The notes beneath the pieces are model-generated. The model ran no database searches, had not been told where the DNA came from, and was given only the letters and a program-made list of their open reading frames with translations. The translations under genes were made by a program, and so were the position numbers. From assembly GCF_023006325.1 (NCBI RefSeq), contig NZ_JAINDF010000002.1:248001-312000 (forward strand): 64,000 bases of DNA, in the 5' to 3' direction. Below, piece after piece: positions 33,413 through 42,870 of this stretch. This stretch comes from Kordiimonas marina (GTDB lineage Bacteria > Pseudomonadota > Alphaproteobacteria > Sphingomonadales > Kordiimonadaceae). Each line of letters starts with the position of its first letter. Within the stretch, counting starts at the first letter, position 1.

Positions 33413-34140
33413 AGGCGCTGCAGGACATGAAAGCCATGGTGCTGGCCGCTGGCAAGGGCACACGCATGCGCGCACTGTCGGACCGTCTGCCCAAGCCACT
33501 GGTGCCGGTCGCGGGCCGCACGCTGATCGACCGTATTCTCGACCATCTGAAGGCAGCTGGCATTCAGAAGCCGGTGGTGAATATCCATCATCTGGCCGAC
33601 CAGATGGAAGCGCATCTGGGGGACCGTGTCGTCATATCCGACGAACGCAACGCGCTCCTCGAAACCGGTGGCGGCGTCAAGAAAGCGCTGCCGCTTCTGG
33701 GCGATGACCCGGTGTTCGTCATCAACAGCGATGCGCTCTGGACAGATGGCCCCGGGGACAGTGCGCTCAAGCGGATGCATGATCATTTCGTATCCGAAAC
33801 AATGGATGTCCTGCTCCTGCTCGTCGCCCGTGAAGATGCGCTTGGCTATGACGGCAAGGGTGATTTCCTGTGTGATGTCACGCCGGATAAAGCCGTGCCG
33901 CTGACCTTCCGGGGGGAAGCGCCAGAGGCTCCGGTCATGTTCGGGGGCGTGATGATCGTCAAGCCCACGCTCTACCGTGACATGCCCGAAGGCGCCTGGT
34001 CGAACCTGCTGATTTTCAAGCAAGCGGCCGCTGCGGGGCGGCTTTACGGCCTCCTCCATGACGGCGCCTGGATGCATGTGGGTACGCCCGAAGCGATCGA
34101 AGCCGCTGAAGCGCGCCTGAAGGCCCTGGGGGCGGCATGA
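33409..34140 (+). CDS. murU: MurNAc-1-phosphate uridylyltransferase-like nucleotidyltransferase
   Basis: A 243-residue sugar-1-phosphate nucleotidyltransferase: the signature MVLAAGKGTRMRALSDRLPKP, the metal Asp in VFVINSDALW, and the central LETGGGVKKALP. MurU adds UMP to MurNAc-1-P in the peptidoglycan recycling route that bypasses de novo synthesis. Normally an anomeric kinase gene (amgK) sits between tsaE and murU; here tsaE overlaps murU by 4 bases, so it is absent from this place. murU also overlaps addB by 4 bases. Confidence 0.88.
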   Translation: MKALQDMKAMVLAAGKGTRMRALSDRLPKPLVPVAGRTLIDRILDHLKAAGIQKPVVNIHHLADQMEAHLGDRVVISDERNALLETGGGVKKALPLLGDDPVFVINSDALWTDGPGDSALKRMHDHFVSETMDVLLLLVAREDALGYDGKGDFLCDVTPDKAVPLTFRGEAPEAPVMFGGVMIVKPTLYRDMPEGAWSNLLIFKQAAAAGRLYGLLHDGAWMHVGTPEAIEAAEARLKALGAA

Positions 34141-37100
34141 CGCGCGCGCCCCAGATGCCAGCCGCGCGGATGCCGGTCTATACCATCGCGGCGACCGACG
34201 CGTTCGCGGATGCGCTTGCGACCGGGCTCATCGCCCAGGCCGATGCGGGCGCTACGCCGCTTGTCGATACCACCATCCTGCTGCCGAACCGACGCGCCTG
34301 CCGGACGCTGCGTGAAGCCTTCCTGCGCGCCTCAGGCAACCGGCCGATGATCCTGCCGGTCATGCGGCCGATCGGCGACGTGGAGGATGAGGATATCAGC
34401 TTCCTCGGCGCCGGGTTCGGGCTCGACCTTTCGGGCCTCATGCCCGCCATCCACCCGGTCCGACGTCAGGCGCTTTTGATGCGCCAGGTCGAACGCCTGC
34501 CGCTTGGCCCCGGTGACAAGCCGGTCGCCCCGGCGCAGGCCTGGCGGCTGGCGGGGGAGCTCGCCCGCCTGATGGACCAGGTGGAAACCGAGGGCAAATC
34601 GTTCGAAGGCCTCAAGGATCTGGTGCCGACCGAGCTTGCCGCCCACTGGGATGTTACGCTTGAGTTCCTGAAAATCGTCTCCGAAACCTGGCCGCAGATT
34701 CTGGCGGATGAGGGCGCGATGAACCCGGCCGCGCGCCGGGATCGGCTCATTCGCATGCTGGCGGAAAGCTGGCAGGCCAACCCGCCCAAGGGCCGGATCG
34801 TCGCGGCGGGCTCCACCGGTTCGGTCCCGGCGACGGCCGAGCTTCTTTCCGTTATCGCCCGCCTGCCAAACGGCGCCGTGGTGCTGCCGGGGCTCGACCA
34901 GGGCCTTTCCGATACGGCGTGGGACGCCATCAGCTTCGATGACCCGTCGGCGGCGGCCAGCAGCGTCACCCACCCGCAGGCGGCCCTGAAGGCGCTTCTG
35001 AATGTCATGGGCGTCAACCGGCATGAGGTGCAGCCCTGGACCGGTTCTGAGGGCATGCAGGCGCCAGCCGTGCGCGCCCGGCTGATCCGCGATGCGCTTT
35101 TACCCGCGCAGGAAACCGACAGCTGGCAGGCGATGGGCTATCAGGCCCTGCCGGATGCTGAGCTGTTCCGGGGCTTGACCACGCTTGTCGCCCCGACGCG
35201 GCGGGAAGAAGCCGACGCCATCGCCATCATGATGCGGGAGGCGTTGGAGACATCCGCGCGTACCGCGGCCCTCATCACGCCGGACCGGCAGCTCGCCCGC
35301 CATGTGCAGGCGGCGCTCGGCCGCTGGGGCATCAAGGTGGACGATTCCGGCGGTACGCGGGTTCTCAATACCATGCCGGGACGCTTCCTTGGGCTGATCG
35401 CCACGGCGGCGGGCGAAAATTTCGCGCCGGTGCCTTTGCTGGCGCTCTTCCAGCATCCGCTGACGGCGGTGGGGCAGACGCGGGAGGATTTCCTTGCTGC
35501 CGTGCGCCGGTTCGACCATTTTGTCCTCCGAGGCGTGCGGCCGGCGGGCGGCCTTGATGGCCTTCTCGCCCGTGCGCGGCTGGTGGCGAAAGACAAGAAG
35601 GCCGACTTTTCGGACGCCGACCTCGCCATCATCAAAAAGGCCTGTGCGGCCCTGGCGCCGTTTGAAGCTGCGTTTGAGGCCAAAGCCCCGCTTGCCGAGC
35701 TTCTGAAAGCCCACCTGACCGCCGCCGAAGCGCTGGCGGCGACGGACGCGGATGAAGGCAAGGACCTGATCTGGAAGGCCGAGGACGGCGGCGCGCTTGC
35801 GAACGCGCTCAGTGACCTGATCGCCGAGGCAGACGGCCTCCTTGGCCCGGTCGCGGCGGAAGGTTACGCCGCGCTGTTTGCCGAACTGTTGGCCGAGGTG
35901 ACGATCCGCCCAAGCTGGGGCCGTCACCCGCGCCTCAATATCTGGTCGCCCTTGGAAGCCCGCTTGCAGCGCGCGGACCTGATGATCCTCGGCGATCTCA
36001 ATGAAGGCACCTGGCCCATGGAGATCAAGCCGGACCCCTGGATGAACCGGCCGATGCGCCATGCCTTCGGGCTCAAGCCGCTCGAACGCCGGATCGGCCA
36101 GTCGGCGCATGATTTCGTGCTCGCCGCCTCCGCCCCTGATGTGGTGCTGACCCGGGCGGAAAAGGTGGACGGCTCGCCCACGGTGCCGAGCCGCTGGTGG
36201 TTCCGCCTCGAAGCCTTGGCAGGCCGGTCGCTCCCGCGTGCGGACCGCTACCTCGCCTGGGCGGAAAGCCTGATCAGCGCTGAGCGCCCGGCCCCGGTGA
36301 AACCGCCCGCGCCGCGCCCGCCGCTGGCTGCGCGCCCGAAAAAGCTCTCCGTCACCCAGGTCGAAAACTGGATGCGGGACCCCTACGGTCTTTACGCCCA
36401 GAAGGTCTTGGGCCTTCGCCCGCTCGACCCCGTGGATGACAAGCCGAACGCTGCCAAGAAGGGCACGCTGCTTCATGAAGCGCTGGAGATTTTCCTCTCA
36501 GAAGATGGCCCTGTCACCGGCCCCGCGGGTCTTACCCGGCTTTTGGAGGTGGGCAAGCGGGTGTTCGATACGGTCGCGACCCAGCCTGCCGTTCACGCCT
36601 TCTGGTGGCCGCGTTTCGTGCGCATCGCCGAATGGTTTGTGGCGCATGAAGCAAAGCGCGCCGAGACGTTTGAGGTGGCGGCGGTCGAAACCTGGGCCGA
36701 GATGGCGCTCAGGGGCACCGACTTCACGCTGATCGCCAAGGCCGACCGCATCGACCGCAAGCGCGAGGACGGCGCGCTCACCATCATCGACTATAAAACC
36801 GGGAATGTTCCGTCATCGAAACGGGTTGAGGCGGGCTATGCGCCGCAGCTGCCGCTTGAGGGTCTGCTCGCCGAAGCGGGGGCGTTTGAAGGTGTTGCAG
36901 CTGCAACAGTTGACGACATGGTGTTCTGGGAGCTCAAGGGCGGGGACCCGGTTCAGAAACAGAGCCGCCCGATCAAGGATGTGCCGGCCACGATCGCAGG
37001 TGCCGAAGCCGGCCTCCGCCGCCTGATCGACGCCTTCTCGGATGAGGCCACGCCTTATCTTTCCAACCCACGCCCGACCATCACCGGTTACGGCGACTAT

Positions 37101-37169
37101 GACCATCTGGCGCGGGTCAAGGAATGGCGCAATGCTGACGATCCCTTCGATGAAGGGAGCAGTTTATGA
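34137..37169 (+). CDS. addB: AddB, double-strand-break repair nuclease subunit (alphaproteobacterial type)
   Basis: A 1010-residue AddB. The N-terminal half has helicase-like features (ILLPNRRACRTLREAFLRAS, RLMDQVETEGKSFEGL), and the C-terminal end has a PD-(D/E)xK nuclease: GTLLHEALEIFL, then LTIIDYKTGNVPSSKRVEAG with the metal Asp and Lys. The alphaproteobacterial AddB is far from the Bacillus protein but recognisable by these blocks and by its neighbour addA, with which it overlaps by 4 bases. The pair resects breaks and loads RecA. Confidence 0.92.
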   Translation: MTRAPQMPAARMPVYTIAATDAFADALATGLIAQADAGATPLVDTTILLPNRRACRTLREAFLRASGNRPMILPVMRPIGDVEDEDISFLGAGFGLDLSGLMPAIHPVRRQALLMRQVERLPLGPGDKPVAPAQAWRLAGELARLMDQVETEGKSFEGLKDLVPTELAAHWDVTLEFLKIVSETWPQILADEGAMNPAARRDRLIRMLAESWQANPPKGRIVAAGSTGSVPATAELLSVIARLPNGAVVLPGLDQGLSDTAWDAISFDDPSAAASSVTHPQAALKALLNVMGVNRHEVQPWTGSEGMQAPAVRARLIRDALLPAQETDSWQAMGYQALPDAELFRGLTTLVAPTRREEADAIAIMMREALETSARTAALITPDRQLARHVQAALGRWGIKVDDSGGTRVLNTMPGRFLGLIATAAGENFAPVPLLALFQHPLTAVGQTREDFLAAVRRFDHFVLRGVRPAGGLDGLLARARLVAKDKKADFSDADLAIIKKACAALAPFEAAFEAKAPLAELLKAHLTAAEALAATDADEGKDLIWKAEDGGALANALSDLIAEADGLLGPVAAEGYAALFAELLAEVTIRPSWGRHPRLNIWSPLEARLQRADLMILGDLNEGTWPMEIKPDPWMNRPMRHAFGLKPLERRIGQSAHDFVLAASAPDVVLTRAEKVDGSPTVPSRWWFRLEALAGRSLPRADRYLAWAESLISAERPAPVKPPAPRPPLAARPKKLSVTQVENWMRDPYGLYAQKVLGLRPLDPVDDKPNAAKKGTLLHEALEIFLSEDGPVTGPAGLTRLLEVGKRVFDTVATQPAVHAFWWPRFVRIAEWFVAHEAKRAETFEVAAVETWAEMALRGTDFTLIAKADRIDRKREDGALTIIDYKTGNVPSSKRVEAGYAPQLPLEGLLAEAGAFEGVAAATVDDMVFWELKGGDPVQKQSRPIKDVPATIAGAEAGLRRLIDAFSDEATPYLSNPRPTITGYGDYDHLARVKEWRNADDPFDEGSSL

Positions 37170-40100
37170 GCACGCGCATGACATACGAACAGGCGCGCGC
37201 GACCGACCCGATGCTCACCGCCTGGGTGGGCGCGTCGGCGGGGACAGGCAAGACCCACGTGCTGACCGCGCGGGTCTTGAGGCTGATGCTGACCGGCACG
37301 CCGCCTGAGAATATCCTGTGCCTGACCTTTACCAAGGCCGCGGCGGCGGAAATGAAAACCCGTATCTTCGCCGAGCTTGGCCGTTGGTCTTTGATGAGCG
37401 ATGACGTGCTGGCCGAGGAGATTTCCCGCCGGACCGAAGAATATGCCGATGAGGCGATGCTTTCGCGTGCACGACAGCTGTTCGCGGCGGTGCTCGATCT
37501 TTCCGGCGGGCTGCAGATCCAGACTTTCCACAGCTTCTGCCAAGCGCTTCTGGGCCGCTTTCCGCTGGAGGCTGGCATGGCGCCAGGATTCGAAGGCATG
37601 GACGAAGCCGAAGCGCGGGAGGCCATGGCGTCGGCCCGCGACCAGATGCTGTCCGCGACCCGCGCGAAGGGCGCAGGAGACCTCTCCGGCGCGCTGGATA
37701 CGGTCGCGGGGCTCGTGACCGAAAACACGTTCGACGAAGTGGTGGCGAGCCTGAGCTTCGAGGCTGCGACACTCGACAAGGCTGAACGCACCTATGGCGG
37801 CCTTCTGGGCATGACGGCGGCGCTTTACCGCGCGCTCGACCTCACGCCCGGAGAACAGGCGGAGGACTTGATCCGGGCGGCGGTCCCCGATGCGGCGTTC
37901 GATGCCGCAGGCGTTCGGGCACTGATGACCGGCCTGCTCGCGGGCACGGTGGCGGAAGCCAAGATGGGGCAGGCGCTCGCCGATTTTCTCGCGGCTGAAG
38001 ATGGCAAGCGGCCCGACCTGTTCGCGGACTACGCGGGTGTGTTCCTTACCCAGAAGGATGAACCGCGCGCCCGGGTCGCCAACAAGAAAACGCTGGAGGC
38101 AGGTACCGGCCTCGACGAGGTCATCGAGAAGGAACAGGCGCGCCTGATGCGGCTGATGGACCGGCTGAAGCGGCTGAAGGTCGCCACCGCCACCACGGCT
38201 TTGATGACGCTCGGTGTCGAGCAGCTTAGCCGCTACCGTCATATGAAGGCCGAGCGCGGGCTGGTGGATTTCGACGATATGATCGACCGCACGGTGAAGC
38301 TGCTTGACCGTGCCGAGGTCGCGCCGTGGGTGCTGTTCAAGCTCGACAGCGCCATCGACCATATCCTGGTTGATGAAGCGCAGGACACCAACGCTATGCA
38401 GTGGCAGGTGGTGGAAACGCTGGCGGCGGAGTTTTTCTCGGGTGAAGGCGCGCGTGATGTGGTGCGCACGCTGTTCGCGGTGGGGGATGCCAAACAGTCG
38501 ATCTTCTCCTTCCAGCGGGCTGATCCGCGCGAGTTCGTCGCTGCGCGCGACCGGGTGTTCGCCCGCGCGTTCGAGGCCGACTATGAAGCCGAGACCGTGC
38601 CGCTCAACCTCTCCTTCCGCTCGGGCGGGGCTGTGCTCGGGCTCGTTGATGCCGTGTTCCACGCGGAAGCGGCGGCCAGCATCGGCCTGTCGGCGGACGA
38701 TGAGGCGGTGGAGCACCGCTATATCCGCGAAGGCCATGGCGGCCTTGTCGAGCTGTGGCCGCTTGAGGAACCGACGCCGGAAGCCGATGACGCCGCTGAG
38801 GATGAAGGCTGGGTGCCGCCGACCCGTCAGGAAAGCGCGCACGATGCCGAGCAGCGCACCGCCTGGCGCATTGCCCGCCGTATCCGGGCCATGCTGGACG
38901 AGGGTGAAATCCTCGAATCGAAAGGCAGGCCGATCCGGGCGGGGGATATTCTCGTCCTCGTGCGCCGCCGCACTGCTTTCGTCGATCATCTGGTGCGCGC
39001 GCTCAAAGCCACGGGCATCCCGGTCGCGGGCCGGGACCGCATGGTGCTGACAGATGAGCTGCCGGTGATGGACCTGCTCGCGCTCGCGCATTTCGCGCTG
39101 TTGCCGACCGATGACCTGACGCTCGCGACCGTGCTCAAAAGCCCGTTTGTCGGGCTGGATGACGACGCGCTGTTCCGCCTGGCGCATGGCCGCAAGGGCA
39201 CGCTGTGGCAGGCGCTCTATGCCAAGCGGAATGAGACGCCTGAGTATAAAGCGGCCTACCGTGACCTTGTCGACATCATGAACGCGGCGGACAGGCGCAC
39301 GCCGTTCGAGTTCCTGAGCCATGTGCTGACCGAGCTTGGCGGCCGCATGAAGCTCTCGGCCCGGCTGGGGGCTGAAATCCATGACCCGGTCGATGAGCTA
39401 CTTGAGGAAGCGCTCAGGTTCGAGCTGACCACGTCTGCGTCCCTGCAGGCCTTCGTCCAGCGCGTCGAAGGCGGCGGTACCCAGATCAAGCGGGATATGG
39501 AAGCCGCGGGCGGCATGGTGCGCATCATGACAGCGCACAGCGCCAAGGGCCTTCAGGCGCCGATCGTGTTCCTCTCGGACCTCGTCGGCCTGCCGGACAT
39601 AGGCCGGGACGCGCGCGTGCTGCCCTTGCCGTCCGCCATTCCGGGCCAGCCGTCGCTTCTGATCTGGACATCACAGGGTAAGGACCTTGCCTTCATCGAG
39701 GAGATGAAAGGCGCGCTCAAGGCCAAGCAGTTGGCCGAATACCGGCGGCTTCTCTATGTGGCGCTGACCCGCGCGGAGGACCGGCTCTATGTCGCCGGAT
39801 GGCAGGGCGCGGGCGAGCCCGATGAGCATAGCTGGTTCGGTGCGATCACCGACGGCTTTGACCGCATCGGTGCCGAAAGCCTGGAGCTGACGCCCGGCTA
39901 TAGCGTCCGCCGTTTTACGGTACCGCAAACAGCCGAGGTAACGCCTGAGAAGACCACCGAGGCCGCGCCCACGCGGGCTGCCGCCCCGGCGTGGCTTTAT
40001 AATCCGCTTCCCGAAGAACCGCTGCCGCCACGGCCGCTGGCGCCGTCCCGCCCCGATGACGAGGACCCGGCGGCCACCAGCCCGCTGACGCTGACCAAAC

Positions 40101-40606
40101 GCGGGCGCTTCTTCCGCGGCCGGGTGATTCACGCACTCCTTGAATGGTTGCCGGATATGGCACCCGAAAACCGCGAGGCCGCGGCCATGGCTTATCTGGG
40201 CCGTTTGCCGGAGGTGCCGGGCGGCGAATCGGCTTCGCTGTGGGCGGAGGTGAAGGCCATCCTCAATCATGCCGATTTCAGCGCTCTGTTCGCGCCCGGC
40301 AGCCGTGCCGAGGTGCCTGTCGCCGGGATCGTCGGCACGCGGGTGATCTCCGGCCAGGTCGACCGTCTGGTGGTCACCGAAGGCGAAGTGCTGATTGTCG
40401 ACTATAAAACCAACCGCCCGCCGCCGGATGACGTTGCCGCGGTGGCGGCGGCTTACGTCAAGCAGATGGCGCTCTATGCCCGGGCGCTCGAAGCGGTCTA
40501 TCCGGGCCGCACGGTGCGCGCGCTTCTGTTGTGGACAGATGCCGCCCGGTTGATGGAAATCCCGAAAACCTTGATGGATGAAGCCCTTAGCCAGATGGGG
40601 CTTTAG
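37166..40606 (+). CDS. addA: AddA, helicase-nuclease subunit
   Basis: A 1146-residue UvrD-family helicase fused to a nuclease. Walker A GASAGTGKTHV at 22-32, then NILCLTFTKAAAAEMKTRI, Walker B/motif II HILVDEAQDTNAMQWQ, motif III AVGDAKQSIFSFQRA, and VRIMTAHSAKGLQAPIVFL and RRLLYVALTRAEDRLYV in the second helicase domain. The C-terminal PD-(D/E)xK nuclease reads VLIVDYKTNRPPP. All key motifs are intact. It overlaps addB by 4 bases and is the last gene before the trxA promoter. Confidence 0.95.
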   Translation: MSTRMTYEQARATDPMLTAWVGASAGTGKTHVLTARVLRLMLTGTPPENILCLTFTKAAAAEMKTRIFAELGRWSLMSDDVLAEEISRRTEEYADEAMLSRARQLFAAVLDLSGGLQIQTFHSFCQALLGRFPLEAGMAPGFEGMDEAEAREAMASARDQMLSATRAKGAGDLSGALDTVAGLVTENTFDEVVASLSFEAATLDKAERTYGGLLGMTAALYRALDLTPGEQAEDLIRAAVPDAAFDAAGVRALMTGLLAGTVAEAKMGQALADFLAAEDGKRPDLFADYAGVFLTQKDEPRARVANKKTLEAGTGLDEVIEKEQARLMRLMDRLKRLKVATATTALMTLGVEQLSRYRHMKAERGLVDFDDMIDRTVKLLDRAEVAPWVLFKLDSAIDHILVDEAQDTNAMQWQVVETLAAEFFSGEGARDVVRTLFAVGDAKQSIFSFQRADPREFVAARDRVFARAFEADYEAETVPLNLSFRSGGAVLGLVDAVFHAEAAASIGLSADDEAVEHRYIREGHGGLVELWPLEEPTPEADDAAEDEGWVPPTRQESAHDAEQRTAWRIARRIRAMLDEGEILESKGRPIRAGDILVLVRRRTAFVDHLVRALKATGIPVAGRDRMVLTDELPVMDLLALAHFALLPTDDLTLATVLKSPFVGLDDDALFRLAHGRKGTLWQALYAKRNETPEYKAAYRDLVDIMNAADRRTPFEFLSHVLTELGGRMKLSARLGAEIHDPVDELLEEALRFELTTSASLQAFVQRVEGGGTQIKRDMEAAGGMVRIMTAHSAKGLQAPIVFLSDLVGLPDIGRDARVLPLPSAIPGQPSLLIWTSQGKDLAFIEEMKGALKAKQLAEYRRLLYVALTRAEDRLYVAGWQGAGEPDEHSWFGAITDGFDRIGAESLELTPGYSVRRFTVPQTAEVTPEKTTEAAPTRAAAPAWLYNPLPEEPLPPRPLAPSRPDDEDPAATSPLTLTKRGRFFRGRVIHALLEWLPDMAPENREAAAMAYLGRLPEVPGGESASLWAEVKAILNHADFSALFAPGSRAEVPVAGIVGTRVISGQVDRLVVTEGEVLIVDYKTNRPPPDDVAAVAAAYVKQMALYARALEAVYPGRTVRALLLWTDAARLMEIPKTLMDEALSQMGL

Positions 40607-40645
40607 GGTATATCTTGCGTTTTTTCACGTGAGCGTTACTAAACC

Positions 40646-40674
40646 TTGACCCGTGACGGCACCATTCTTACCTT
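40646..40674 (+). promoter_or_regulatory. Candidate sigma-70 promoter of trxA
   Basis: TTGACC (40646-40651), a 17-base spacer, TACCTT (40669-40674). The -35 matches 5 of 6 positions and the -10 only 3. It is in the 145-base gap between addA and trxA. Confidence 0.35.
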
Positions 40675-40751
40675 AAGAAACGAAGCGCCCTTTTGGCAGA
40701 ATTTAGTCCCGCCGCCGTGGCCGGACTCCGCGTAAGAAAGAAAGACAGATT

Positions 40752-41069
40752 ATGGCAACCATCACCGTTACCGATGAGGATTTCGAAGCGAAAGTCGCGA
40801 ATTCCGACAAACCCGTTCTTCTCGATTTCTGGGCCCAGTGGTGCGGTCCGTGCAAGATGATCGGCCCGGTTCTCGAGCAGATTTCCGGCGAGCGTGACGA
40901 TATCGTCATCGCCAAGATGGATATCGACGACAACCCGGAAACCCCGACCCGCTTTGGCGTGCGTTCGATCCCGACGCTCCTGATCTTCAAGGGTGGTGAA
41001 GCTGTTGCCTCGACCATGGGCGCCAAGCCGCGCGCCCAGCTGGAAGCCTGGATCAACCAGTCGATCTAA
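40752..41069 (+). CDS. trxA: Thioredoxin
   Basis: A 105-residue thioredoxin with the active site WCGPCK (Cys 31 and Cys 34), DFWAQWCGPCKMIGP, and the cis-Pro loop RSIPTLLIF. It keeps cytoplasmic disulfides reduced and serves reductases. It has its own promoter region and a strong terminator, so it is expressed independently of addAB. Confidence 0.97.
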   Translation: MATITVTDEDFEAKVANSDKPVLLDFWAQWCGPCKMIGPVLEQISGERDDIVIAKMDIDDNPETPTRFGVRSIPTLLIFKGGEAVASTMGAKPRAQLEAWINQSI

Positions 41070-41090
41070 ACTGGTCTCCCCAGAATGACG

Positions 41091-41118
41091 AAAGGCGCCT
41101 TTCCGGGGCGCCTTTTTT
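41091..41118. terminator. Bidirectional terminator after trxA
   Basis: AAAGGCGCC (41091-41099) / GGCGCCTTT (41107-41115) with a 7-nt loop, then TTT; it sits between trxA and the convergent cupin gene. Confidence 0.88.
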
Positions 41119-41140
41119 GTTATCCGACCATTTCACCCGG

Positions 41141-41482
41141 TCAGTGCGCGGGCGTGTCCTCAAGCGGGATATAAGTGCGGTTCGGGTCATCGAAAATGAG
41201 CGTCACACGCGCCGGTGCGTTCGGGTGGTTGACGATCTCATGGGGCGTACCGGTGGGGATAAGGCGGCTGTCACCGCTTTGAAGTTCCACCGGGTCCTGA
41301 TCTTCGATTTCCAGGGTGACCGAGCCTGCGCTCACGATCAGCATTTCATTGGCGTTGTCGTGGCAGTGTTTGCCGCAGCGCGCGCCTGAATGGATGAACA
41401 TGCTGGCGGCCTTGAAGTTGGACGGGTTGGCGCTGTGCCAGACAAGGTCACCCCACGGGTAGGTTTCTGTCACGTCAGTCAT
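41141..41482 (-). CDS. Small cupin-domain protein
   Basis: A 113-residue single cupin. Metal-binding motif 1 can be seen as GARCGKHCHDNANEMLIVSAG (split: His 40 and His 42-like positions, Glu in NEML), and motif 2 as RLIPTGTPHEIVNHP. The His/Glu set supports a metal site, but the product and ligand are unknown. Its start overlaps the folC stop by one base (TGATG), so it is co-translated at the end of the trp/acc/folC operon. Confidence 0.82.
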   Translation of the reverse strand: MTDVTETYPWGDLVWHSANPSNFKAASMFIHSGARCGKHCHDNANEMLIVSAGSVTLEIEDQDPVELQSGDSRLIPTGTPHEIVNHPNAPARVTLIFDDPNRTYIPLEDTPAH

Positions 41483-42801
41483 CAGGCCGGATACTCCCCA
41501 ATTTCCCTCAGCACGTTGCCTGCCAGGTAAAGCGAACCCCCGATCAGCACGAAGGGCGGCCTGTCGGCATGTGCCTTGTCTGTCACCATTTGTAGGGCGG
41601 AAGGCACGTCCTTGGCAAGGACACCGCTGATGCCGACATCGGTGGCGGCGGCGGCGAGGTCCGCCGGGTTGGCGGCGCCGTCTTCACCTTCGATCGGTAC
41701 GGCGATCACGCGGTCGACCAGGCCTGAAAGCTGTTTGAGGTAGCCGGGGGCGTCTTTCGTGCCCATCATGCCCAGGATCAGCGTCACCGGCCGTTCAACG
41801 GCATCGAGGCGCTTGATATAGTCGCGGATCATCTCCGCCGCCCCCGGGTTGTGCCCACCATCGAGCATCAGGATCGCCCCATCAGGCAGGATATCGTTAT
41901 AGGACGTGTTCCTCAGCGCCTGCAGACGCGCGGGCCAACGTACCCAGCCGAGGCCAGCGCGGATCGCGGCATCGGGGATGCTGACGGCTTGCTGTGCGTG
42001 GGCGAGGGCAATCGCCATGCCGGCGTTTGTCACCTGATGCGCGCCCGGTAGCACCGGCATCGGCAGGTCGATGGCTGAGCCCCAGTCCTCATAGCGGAAG
42101 CCCTTGTCCCCGGCGAGAAGGGTGGTCTGCCAATCCCGGCCATTCAGTTTGGGAGTGACGCCAAGGCTTGCGGCGACAGCGCTGATGCAGGTTAGCCCTT
42201 CGGCCGACTGCGGCCCGACGATAAGCGGTGCACCGGCCTTGATGATCCCGGCCTTTTCGCCCGCGATATCGGTCACCGTGTTGCCCAGGAACTGCTGGTG
42301 GTCAAGGCTGACGGGTGTGATGCCGACAGCCGCTGGGTTCGTGATGACGTTGGTGGCGTCCAGCCTGCCGCCGAGGCCGACTTCCAGGATGCACAGGTCC
42401 GCTTCCACGCGGGAGAAGGCGAGGAGGGCGGCGGCGGTCGTCACCTCGAAGAAGGTGATGGCGTCCGGGCCGTTCGCGCGCTCGCATTCCTTCAGGATGT
42501 CGGTGAGGTCGTCTTCCGGGATCAGCTGGCCCGCGACCCGGATGCGTTCGTTGAAGCGCACCAGATGCGGCGAGGTGTAAACATGGACACGGTGTCCAGC
42601 GGCTTCGGCGAAGGCACGGAGGCTCGCGACCGTGGAACCCTTGCCGTTGGTGCCGGCGATATGGACGACCGGCGGCAGTTTCCGTTCCGGGTGGCCCAGC
42701 TTTTCAAGAAGCCGGTGCATCCGCCCGAGCGATAGGTCGATCTTCTTCGGGTGCGGGCCCATCAGGCGGGCAAGGACGGCGTCGCTCTTCGGTGCGGTCA
42801 T
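41482..42801 (-). CDS. folC: Folylpolyglutamate synthase / dihydrofolate synthase
   Basis: A 439-residue FolC. ATP loop HIAGTNGKGSTVASLRAFAE, folate-binding HVYTSPHLVRFNERI, CILEVGLGGRLDATNVI and the middle ligase part TLILGMMGTKDAPGYL. It makes dihydrofolate and adds glutamates. I choose ATG 42801 (MTAPKSDAVLARLMG), since an earlier ATG at 42840 would add 13 residues not seen in the family. It follows accD by 69 bases, same strand. Confidence 0.93.
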   Translation of the reverse strand: MTAPKSDAVLARLMGPHPKKIDLSLGRMHRLLEKLGHPERKLPPVVHIAGTNGKGSTVASLRAFAEAAGHRVHVYTSPHLVRFNERIRVAGQLIPEDDLTDILKECERANGPDAITFFEVTTAAALLAFSRVEADLCILEVGLGGRLDATNVITNPAAVGITPVSLDHQQFLGNTVTDIAGEKAGIIKAGAPLIVGPQSAEGLTCISAVAASLGVTPKLNGRDWQTTLLAGDKGFRYEDWGSAIDLPMPVLPGAHQVTNAGMAIALAHAQQAVSIPDAAIRAGLGWVRWPARLQALRNTSYNDILPDGAILMLDGGHNPGAAEMIRDYIKRLDAVERPVTLILGMMGTKDAPGYLKQLSGLVDRVIAVPIEGEDGAANPADLAAAATDVGISGVLAKDVPSALQMVTDKAHADRPPFVLIGGSLYLAGNVLREIGEYPA

Positions 42802-42870
42802 GATGGTGGCCGGATGCCCCCTAAGGTATGGGGGGCTCATGGCCCCCCGGATACGCGTTGATACTGTAGC

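Noticed and set aside
34137-40606. Long antisense open frames across addB and addA
   Set aside because: They are common in high-GC coding DNA, rich in Arg/His/Gly and lack any domain; the sense frames carry complete helicase and nuclease motifs.
41270-41400. Whether the small cupin is part of a tryptophan or folate pathway
   Set aside because: It is translationally coupled to folC, but nothing in the cupin points to a substrate; position alone does not support a pathway assignment.
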